NCBI GenBank assembly: GCA_012523535.1
Contig: JAAYII010000284.1
Location: forward strand, 1-10,442
Direction: 5' to 3'
Length of the DNA: 10,442 bases
From: Peptococcaceae bacterium
Lineage (GTDB): Bacteria; Bacillota; Desulfitobacteriia; Desulfitobacteriales; Syntrophobotulaceae
The position numbers were made by a program, and so were the translations under genes. Below, in pieces: positions 5,432 through 10,442 of the stretch (the first letter of the stretch is position 1; each line of letters begins with the position of its first letter). The notes beneath the pieces are model-generated. The model ran no database searches. It was not told the DNA's origin and worked only from the letters and a program-made list of their open reading frames with translations.

Positions 5432-7570
5432 TTATAAATCTTTCATAGAAAGACCCACCCGGCCTCGTTCTGGATCAATAGTTATTACTTTGGTTTTTAC
5501 TATATCACCTACAGAGGCCACTTCCATCGGATGACGAATATAATTGGAACTTAGTTCCGAAATATGTACCAATCCGTCATTTTTTAAACCAATATCCACA
5601 AATATGCCAAAATCAACGATATTTCTGATCGTTCCTTCCAAAATCATTCCCACTTTTAAATCCTCCAAGCGGGTAACATCTTTGCGCAGGAGCGGGCGAG
5701 GTAAATCCTCCCGCGGATCTCGGCCCGGCCTTTGCAAGGCTTCGATAATATCCTTAACCGTCGGAACTCCGGCCCCAAGCTCTGCCGCCAGCTCTTCAGG
5801 TGAAAAAGAAGCAAGGGCCAAGCGCACTTGTTCCGGTCTGGTTTTTAGGTCTCGCACCCCAAAACCTGCTTTAGCCAGGATCTTAAGCGCCAGATCATAT
5901 GATTCCGGATGAACCGGTGTATTTTCCAGACAATTATCCCCGTCTGGTAACCGGATAAACCCTGCGCATTGAATAAAAGTTTGTTCACCTATTTTGGGAA
6001 CTTTTTTCAGGTCCTCCCGCAAACGAAATTTGCCACACTTTTCCCGGTAGGCAACAATATTTTTGGCCGTGGCACTGTTAAGACCGGCAACATATTTAAG
6101 TATAGCGGCCGAAGCCGTATTTAAATCTACTCCGACGGTATTGACACAAGATTCCACCACTCCCCCTAAAGTGTTCTCTAAAATTTTGGCCGGAATATCA
6201 TGTTGATACTGGCCAACCCCTATGGATCGAGGTTCGATTTTTACCAGCTCGGCCAACGGGTCCTGAAGCCTTCTGGCAATAGACACCGCACTGCGAAGAG
6301 AGAGGTCAAAATCGGGAAACTCCTCTTTGGCCAGTGGCGATGCTGAATAAACCGATGCTCCGGCTTCGTTGACAATTATATATTCCACAGCCAAATTGTT
6401 CTCCTGGATCATTTCTGCCACTACTTCCTCTGTTTCCCTGGAAGCGGTCCCGTTGCCAATGGCAATAATCTGCACATTATTGGCCAGCACTGCCTTGATA
6501 ATATCTTTTTTTGCCGCTTCCCTTTTATTGTGAGGAGGGTGAGGGTAGATCACTCCTACTTCCAGAAGCTTGCCTGTTTCGGAAATTACAGCCCATTTGC
6601 AACCCGTCCTAAACCCAGGATCAATACCCAGGATGATCTTGTCCCGAACCGGCGGTTGAAGTAGAAGTTGCCGCAAGTTGGCGGCAAAAACTTTTACGGC
6701 CTGTTCCCCGGCCTTTAAAGTCATTTCCGCTCTGATTTCTCTTTCAATAGAAGGTGCCAACATGCGTTTATAGGCCTCATGCACGGCTTTTTGGACCAGC
6801 GGGGTGCAAGGGCCGTTTTTCAAATATCTTTTTTCGATTAGAGGTATAATTTTTTCCTGATCAATTTCCAAGCTAACGGTCAAATATTCTTCTTTTTCCC
6901 CTCTGTTAATTGCTAAAACCCTGTGCGGCGGTATTTTGCGCACAGGTTCCCTGTAATCGTAATACATTTCATAAGGAGAACGCTCTTCTTTTTTGGCCTT
7001 AACTACCATATCCGCTTGTTCGTAAGTTGTGGTCCGAATAATTTTTCTTATCTCGGCATCGTCCGCAATTTGCTCAACAATAATGTCCTTGGCCCCGTTT
7101 AAGGCATCCGTTGTCTGCTCTATCCCCAGCTCGGGATTAAGGTATTTTACGGCTTCCTGCATAGGGTCTGCATCCTGAGGCTGGCTTAAAAGCCAGACAG
7201 CAAGCGGTTCCAAACCCTTCTCCTTTGCTATGGAAGCCTTGGTTTTCTTCTTTTGTTTATAAGGCCGATAAAGATCTTCTACTTCCTGCAATTTTACGGC
7301 AGCTAATATCTTTTCTTTTAGTTCATTGTCAAGCTTGCCTTGCTCTTCGATAAGCCGCAAGACTTCTTCTTTTCTCTTTTCCAGGTTCCTAAGGTATTCC
7401 AAACGGTCAACAAGAGACCTGAGAACAGTTTCATCCAGTTCGCCGGTAACTTCCTTGCGGTATCTGGCAATAAAGGGAACCGTATTGCCGGAATCCAAAA
7501 GCTTAATAGCTCCCTCGACTTGCCAAGGTTTAAGATTCATTTCTTCGGCAATGACCTTAACTAAATCCAA
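5432..7570 (-). CDS. tex: Tex-family transcription accessory / RNA-binding protein
   Basis: Tex is a conserved cytosolic nucleic-acid-binding protein related to eukaryotic Spt6, linked to transcription and RNA metabolism; its precise role in Bacillota is not settled. Seen in order: an N-terminal helical region with GNTVPFIARYRKEVTGELDE (28-47), charged helices with LYRPYKQKKKTKA (about 100-112), a YqgF/RNase H-like domain starting GIDPGFRTG (315-323), helix-hairpin-helix repeats (about 481-536, VAGLNSATAKNIVAYRE and VPKIGEQTF), and a C-terminal S1 domain (about 640-710, VDFGIFVDIG and DGLVHISEL). I choose TTG 7570 (712 aa): GGGAGG lies 9 nt upstream and the protein then begins MDLVKVIAEEMNLK, like clostridial homologues. 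The TTG at 7627 would add 19 residues not typical of the family. The amidohydrolase follows directly. Confidence 0.93.
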   Translation of the reverse strand: MDLVKVIAEEMNLKPWQVEGAIKLLDSGNTVPFIARYRKEVTGELDETVLRSLVDRLEYLRNLEKRKEEVLRLIEEQGKLDNELKEKILAAVKLQEVEDLYRPYKQKKKTKASIAKEKGLEPLAVWLLSQPQDADPMQEAVKYLNPELGIEQTTDALNGAKDIIVEQIADDAEIRKIIRTTTYEQADMVVKAKKEERSPYEMYYDYREPVRKIPPHRVLAINRGEKEEYLTVSLEIDQEKIIPLIEKRYLKNGPCTPLVQKAVHEAYKRMLAPSIEREIRAEMTLKAGEQAVKVFAANLRQLLLQPPVRDKIILGIDPGFRTGCKWAVISETGKLLEVGVIYPHPPHNKREAAKKDIIKAVLANNVQIIAIGNGTASRETEEVVAEMIQENNLAVEYIIVNEAGASVYSASPLAKEEFPDFDLSLRSAVSIARRLQDPLAELVKIEPRSIGVGQYQHDIPAKILENTLGGVVESCVNTVGVDLNTASAAILKYVAGLNSATAKNIVAYREKCGKFRLREDLKKVPKIGEQTFIQCAGFIRLPDGDNCLENTPVHPESYDLALKILAKAGFGVRDLKTRPEQVRLALASFSPEELAAELGAGVPTVKDIIEALQRPGRDPREDLPRPLLRKDVTRLEDLKVGMILEGTIRNIVDFGIFVDIGLKNDGLVHISELSSNYIRHPMEVASVGDIVKTKVITIDPERGRVGLSMKDL

Positions 7571-7579
7571 AAAAAGATA

Positions 7580-7585
7580 CCTCCC
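7580..7585 (-). promoter_or_regulatory. Ribosome binding site that sets the tex start
   Basis: GGGAGG (GGGAGGT including the next base), 9 nt before TTG at 7568-7570. It supports the 712-residue form of Tex. Confidence 0.65.
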
Positions 7586-7678
7586 GCCTAGCGTTGCCAA
7601 GGAAACAAAATCAGCGTTTTGGTTCAACGCTGAAATTGTACTGACTTATACTTCTATTTAGTCTTTCCAACCAGTTGT

Positions 7679-8029
7679 TTATAGTTCAGTTAAACCAAGA
7701 CTGATTTCGATAGCCTCATCAACCCTGAGCATCACTTCTTCATCCAATACAGCTACTTTTTCCTTGAGACGGCTTTTGTCAATTGTTCTTATTTGTTCGG
7801 TTAAAATTACCGAGTCTCTTTCCAGTCCGCTTCTTCTGGCTCTAACTTCAACATGGGTGGGAAGTTTTGCCTTGGTAATTTGCGAGGTTATGGCAGCAAT
7901 AATGGTTGTGGGACTGTACTGATTTCCTATGTCATTTTGAATCACCAAAACCGGTCTGGTACCGCCTTGTTCCGAACCAACAACGGGGATTAAATCGGCG
8001 TAAAAAATTTCCCCGCGTCTAATAATCAT
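7679..8029 (-). CDS. ndoA: MazF/EndoA-type mRNA interferase toxin
   Basis: Ribosome-independent endoribonuclease toxin of the type II MazEF/EndoA family. At 116 residues it matches the length of B. subtilis NdoA and is alike nearly end to end: RRGEIFYADL (4-13), PVVGSEQGGTRPVLVIQND (15-33), SPTTIIAAITSQITKAKLPTHVE (39-61), ERDSVILTEQIRTIDK and the C-terminal VDEAIEISL. The catalytic residues known for the B. subtilis enzyme, R25 and T48, are both present, so the toxin looks active. I use ATG 8029, with GGAG 8 nt upstream. The longer frame (to 8086) would add 19 residues inside the antitoxin gene and absent from homologues. The start overlaps the antitoxin end by 11 nt, implying translational coupling. 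B. subtilis NdoA cuts at UACAU; the specificity here is not known. Confidence 0.93.
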   Translation of the reverse strand: MIIRRGEIFYADLIPVVGSEQGGTRPVLVIQNDIGNQYSPTTIIAAITSQITKAKLPTHVEVRARRSGLERDSVILTEQIRTIDKSRLKEKVAVLDEEVMLRVDEAIEISLGLTEL

Positions 8030-8306
8030 ATCCGTCACTCCAAGCCAATTTTTTTTCATAACGTATTGTTGCTTCTTCTTCGACATGGAATAAATCTCTG
8101 GCCAAAGTGAGGTTTATTTGTGCCATTTCCAAATATCCTTGTCTCATTTGTTCTCTTACGCCGGCTTTTCTTCGTTCTAATAAAACGCTGTAAATCGCTT
8201 CCTTAATAAAATCACTTCGGTCTCTCTTTTCCATTGAGACAATATCATCGACTTCTTCAATGATTTTCTCCGGTAGACATACTACAATACGCCTAGTTTC
8301 AGCCAA
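8019..8306 (-). CDS. ndoAI: EndoAI-type ribbon-helix-helix antitoxin
   Basis: Antitoxin of the adjacent MazF/EndoA toxin. An N-terminal ribbon-helix-helix DNA-binding fold (about 1-45: beta-strand RRIVVCLPEKI, then IIEEVDDIVSMEKRDRSDFIKEAIYSVL) precedes a toxin-binding region containing RQGYLEMAQINL, which closely matches B. subtilis EndoAI (YdcD). The acidic and Tyr/Trp-rich tail ends WSDGYDY. The start is TTG 8306 (95 aa): GGGAGGTG overlaps the GTG at 8315, ruling that codon out, and leaves TTG with an 8-nt spacing from GGGAGG. The gene overlaps the toxin start by 11 nt. It is led by a near-consensus promoter with a palindrome just downstream of the -10, a sensible place for autoregulation by the antitoxin, though that is inference. 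Confidence 0.9.
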   Translation of the reverse strand: MAETRRIVVCLPEKIIEEVDDIVSMEKRDRSDFIKEAIYSVLLERRKAGVREQMRQGYLEMAQINLTLARDLFHVEEEATIRYEKKLAWSDGYDY

Positions 8307-8314
8307 GCGAGGCA

Positions 8315-8320
8315 CCTCCC
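8315..8320 (-). promoter_or_regulatory. Ribosome binding site that sets the antitoxin start
   Basis: GGGAGG, extending to GGGAGGTG, lies 8 nt before TTG at 8304-8306. Because the site itself overlaps the GTG at 8313-8315, that GTG cannot be the start. Confidence 0.8.
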
Positions 8321-8356
8321 AGTATTAGAGCCGGTTTTCTCAAGCGAATAGCAATT

Positions 8357-8374
8357 TTAATAAGTCATTATTAA
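8357..8374. promoter_or_regulatory. Palindromic operator candidate at the toxin-antitoxin start site
   Basis: Perfect inverted repeat TTAATAA-GTCA-TTATTAA (7-bp arms, 4-nt spacer) covering about +1 to +19 of the predicted antitoxin transcript. Ribbon-helix-helix antitoxins usually repress their own promoter through short repeats in this position, so it is a candidate operator. The arms are entirely A/T, which raises the chance of coincidence. Confidence 0.45.
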
Positions 8375-8382
8375 TATACTTT

Positions 8383-8412
8383 ATTATAGCTACTTACCTC
8401 TCAAAGTGTCAA
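8383..8412 (-). promoter_or_regulatory. Sigma-A promoter of the toxin-antitoxin operon
   Basis: Minus-strand TTGACA (8407-8412) and TATAAT (8383-8388), both perfect consensus hexamers, are separated by 18 nt. Transcription should start near 8376, giving a leader of about 70 nt before the TTG at 8306. No terminator is seen before tex, so this promoter may also feed tex, the amidohydrolase and tsaE. Confidence 0.8.
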
Positions 8413-8494
8413 CGAACAAGGCCTTATGGACAACCGATTTTACCATTTAATGGCTTAAATTGTCATGGTAATTTATGCCAGGGGATTAAATCAT

Positions 8495-9250
8495 TCAGCC
8501 AAACCTTCCGACAATAGCCGAGTGGGCTTTAATCTCTAAGCTATCGTCCAATTCAGCCAATTCGAAATCATATCCTCTACGCTTTAAGGCTGCTCTAATT
8601 ATTTCATCCGCCAGGTGAGGATTCTTGGGCAAAAGAGGACCGTGCAGATAAGTGCCCCAAACATTTTTATATCTTACTCCTTCCAATCCGTCCTCCCCGT
8701 TATTGCCATACCCTTTAACAATCTTGGCCAAAGGTTTAATTCCCGGTCCGAGATAAGTTTTGCCGGAGTGATTCTCAAATCCTACCAGAGTATTAAGCTT
8801 AACCTTATCCTCCAATTGGGCTTTATTTTGATCAAAGTCGGTCACTTGAGCTATTACATTGCCGATCATCCTTTTCCGGCCGGCTACGGTATATAAATCG
8901 ATAATACCCAATCCCGGAATTTTTTTTCCGTCGGCAGTCTCATAGTATTGACCGAAGAGTTGATAGCCCCCGCAAATTGCCAGTACCACCAAACCCTCTT
9001 CCACAGCTTGTTTTAAATCCCCAGCTTTGCTGCTTAAATCCCGGCCTAAAATATTTTGTTCCCTGTCCGAGCCTCCACCTAAGAAAAGGATATCCGCTTC
9101 CTCCAGACTTAAATCATCCCCCAGGCTAACCTGGCGAACTTCCAGATCAATATTCCGCCACCGGCATCTGGCTTTTAAGGTCAAAACATTCCCTCTGTCC
9201 CCGTATAAATCCAACAAGTCAGGGTAAAGATGATACAATACCAGTTTCAT
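8495..9250 (-). CDS. gatD: Lipid II isoglutaminyl synthase, glutaminase subunit GatD
   Basis: Class I glutamine amidotransferase of the CobB/CobQ-like type. It releases ammonia from glutamine for MurT, which amidates the alpha-carboxyl of D-Glu in lipid II stem peptides. Conserved parts: YPDLLDLYGDRGN (9-21), LFLGGGSDREQ (55-65), the nucleophile elbow LAICGGYQ with C93 (90-97), GFENHSGKT (157-165) and GTYLHGPLLPKNP with the catalytic His at 203 (199-211). At 251 residues it is near the S. aureus GatD length. The ATG at 9250 overlaps the murT TGA stop by 4 nt (ATGA), with AAGGA 2 nt upstream, so the two subunits are translationally coupled. The MurT neighbour separates it from cobyric acid synthase. 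The call is firm. Confidence 0.94.
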   Translation of the reverse strand: MKLVLYHLYPDLLDLYGDRGNVLTLKARCRWRNIDLEVRQVSLGDDLSLEEADILFLGGGSDREQNILGRDLSSKAGDLKQAVEEGLVVLAICGGYQLFGQYYETADGKKIPGLGIIDLYTVAGRKRMIGNVIAQVTDFDQNKAQLEDKVKLNTLVGFENHSGKTYLGPGIKPLAKIVKGYGNNGEDGLEGVRYKNVWGTYLHGPLLPKNPHLADEIIRAALKRRGYDFELAELDDSLEIKAHSAIVGRFG

Positions 9251-10442
9251 AATCCTTCCACCTCGGTTTTGGCGATAACCGGAAATGAACTTACCCTTTT
9301 GCTGATTAGAATATCCCTAAGGGGAAAGAGGGCCGTATAGGTAGGCAAAATAAAAACGGCTTCTTCAGACAATATTTTTCTTGTTTCCAGCTCGGCCACA
9401 GCCTCTTTCAAATCCTTAGTAATGCTGATAAGTTCTTCGTTTAACCCGGCATATTTCAATCTTAAAGCCATATCCTCGGCTCTTAAGCCGGAACAGATTA
9501 CTGTCTTCAACTCAAGCTCACCGGAAACGAGGGTTTCAAAGTCCACATCCCATAACCAGGAAATATCACGCCCGTCAGCGGCCAGATCATTAATGGCAAT
9601 CATTAAATGCAAAGGCCTGCCCAGCTCAATAAGGGTATTGATTACCTGGTTAAAGCCCATGGGATTCTTGACCAGGGTAAGCGTAAGCTGACAGGTAGGA
9701 AGTACAAATTGTTCCATCCTTCCGGCATCTGAAACAAAATTGAGCAGTCCCTGTTTAATCTCCCCCCTGTCAAGGCCCAAACATTCGGCAACACTAAAAG
9801 CTGCCAAAGCATTATATAAATTGTAGTAACCCGGCAACGGAATAATATATTCCGTTGTTTCCTGCTCCTCCCGATGGGCATAATCGTTATCTTTTTTGCT
9901 CTCCAGGCGGAAAAAAATCCCGGCCGGTTTTTGCTCTACTCCGTATGCTTCGATATGGGGCTGGGGACGTTTAAAGCCGCATTGCTCACAGCGGTAAATA
10001 CCAAGTTGTCCATAATGGAAAGTTGCATACTTCAATTCCCGGCCACAGCGGGAACAATACCTGCCTTCTCTTGATTCCTGGTTCGTTTCCCTGCTTATGG
10101 GCAGGCCGGCAACACCATAATAAAAAGTATGAGGCCTGTCCAAGCCGATTTGAGCTACCAACGGGTCATCCGCATTGAGAATCAGTCTGGTGGAAGGAGG
10201 CAGGGCATCTTTAACTAGTTTGACGGTAGTATCGAGTTCCCCGTAACGGTCAAGCTGGTCCCGGAAAAAATTGGTTATCACTGCCAATTCAGGTCTCAGC
10301 TGGCGGCATAAATGAGGAACGGTAGCTTCGTCCACCTCCAAGAGCAAATAATTTTTTTTGGCTTTTCCACCCCAAGAAGTATTTCGCAGCAAGGTCCCTG
10401 CAATACCCGGAAGCATATTGGCTCCTTCCCGGTTATAAGCCA
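9247..10442 (-). CDS. murT: Lipid II isoglutaminyl synthase, Mur-ligase subunit MurT (N-terminus cut by window edge)
   Basis: About 397 C-terminal residues are visible. The frame stays open to the right edge, reading YNREGANMLPG at the cut, so the ATG at 10416 is internal. MurT uses ATP to activate the D-Glu carboxyl of lipid II, which is then amidated with GatD-derived ammonia; it acts at the inner face of the membrane. Seen: the Mur ligase central motifs LEVDEA and TNFFRDQLDRYGELD (about 56-70 of the visible part), a four-cysteine zinc ribbon (CSRC and CEQC, about 129-132 and 151-154) that marks MurT among Mur ligases, and the C-terminal MurT domain (DUF1727) with LVKNPMGFNQV. The missing part, about 50 residues by comparison with S. 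aureus MurT (437 aa), should hold the GTNGKT ATP-binding loop. It overlaps gatD by 4 nt. Confidence 0.93.
   Translation of the reverse strand, partial: AYNREGANMLPGIAGTLLRNTSWGGKAKKNYLLLEVDEATVPHLCRQLRPELAVITNFFRDQLDRYGELDTTVKLVKDALPPSTRLILNADDPLVAQIGLDRPHTFYYGVAGLPISRETNQESREGRYCSRCGRELKYATFHYGQLGIYRCEQCGFKRPQPHIEAYGVEQKPAGIFFRLESKKDNDYAHREEQETTEYIIPLPGYYNLYNALAAFSVAECLGLDRGEIKQGLLNFVSDAGRMEQFVLPTCQLTLTLVKNPMGFNQVINTLIELGRPLHLMIAINDLAADGRDISWLWDVDFETLVSGELELKTVICSGLRAEDMALRLKYAGLNEELISITKDLKEAVAELETRKILSEEAVFILPTYTALFPLRDILISKRVSSFPVIAKTEVEGL

Larger units (their letters stand above)
8307..8494. other. Spacer between gatD and the toxin-antitoxin pair
   Basis: No gene is seen in these 188 nt. 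The stretch carries the toxin-antitoxin promoter, the palindrome at 8357-8374 and the antitoxin ribosome binding site. A 7-bp inverted repeat, TTACCAT (8440-8446) and ATGGTAA (8465-8471), lies downstream of gatD but has an 18-nt loop and no T-run, so I see no convincing gatD terminator. Confidence 0.6.

Noticed and set aside
5544..5912. Plus-strand open frame of 122 codons opposite tex
   Set aside because: Ser/Pro/Arg-rich composition typical of an antisense shadow; the minus-strand Tex HhH and S1 domains are clear at the same place.
7571..7627. N-terminal extension of Tex to TTG 7627
   Set aside because: The extra 19 residues are not family-like and contain the ribosome binding site for TTG 7570.
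7326..7661. Plus-strand open frame opposite the tex start
   Set aside because: Antisense to the conserved Tex N-terminus; no recognisable domain.
8440..8471. Terminator after gatD
   Set aside because: The inverted repeat has only 7 AT-rich base pairs, an 18-nt loop and no T-run.
9247..10416. Complete murT starting at ATG 10416
   Set aside because: The frame stays open to the window edge with conserved residues (YNREGAN) upstream, and the ATP-binding loop is missing, so the true start lies outside.

Overview
The window looks like a piece of a Bacillota chromosome, most likely a clostridial lineage. The evidence is a MurT/GatD lipid II amidation pair, an EndoA/EndoAI-type toxin-antitoxin pair very close to Bacillus NdoA, a FabT-like MarR regulator, strong AGGAGG-type ribosome binding sites, frequent TTG start codons and AT-rich spacers. 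The genus cannot be set from the sequence alone. No phage, transposon, CRISPR, tRNA or rRNA is visible; this is mainly core chromosomal content.

Every recognised gene lies on the minus strand, so transcription runs from high to low coordinates. In that order: murT (cut by the right edge) and gatD, overlapping by 4 nt (peptidoglycan amidation); a 188-nt spacer with a near-consensus sigma-A promoter and a palindrome; the antitoxin and MazF/EndoA toxin genes, overlapping by 11 nt; tex (RNA-binding transcription accessory protein); an amidohydrolase of unknown substrate; tsaE, tsaB, rimI and tsaD (three subunits of the t6A tRNA-modification machinery plus the S18 acetyltransferase); an AT-rich spacer with two inverted consensus DnaA boxes; a 5-formyltetrahydrofolate cyclo-ligase; a second near-consensus promoter overlain by a FabT-like operator; and the start of a fabT-like regulator cut by the left edge, which probably leads into a fatty-acid synthesis operon outside the window.

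The genes fall into four blocks: wall amidation (murT-gatD), a promoter-led TA-tex-amidohydrolase-tsaE run with short spacers, tsaB-rimI-tsaD after a 167-nt repeat-bearing spacer, and folate/fatty-acid genes. No convincing intrinsic terminator is visible between any of them, so read-through is plausible.

The less expected signals are between or at the edges of genes: two promoters each with a palindrome just downstream of the -10 box, a DnaA-box pair, a degenerate short repeat family before tsaB, and at least five genes whose best-supported start is TTG behind a good Shine-Dalgarno sequence. Several starts given here are therefore shorter than the longest open frame. I found no clearly new multi-gene system; the amidohydrolase placed against tsaE is the main gene of uncertain role.
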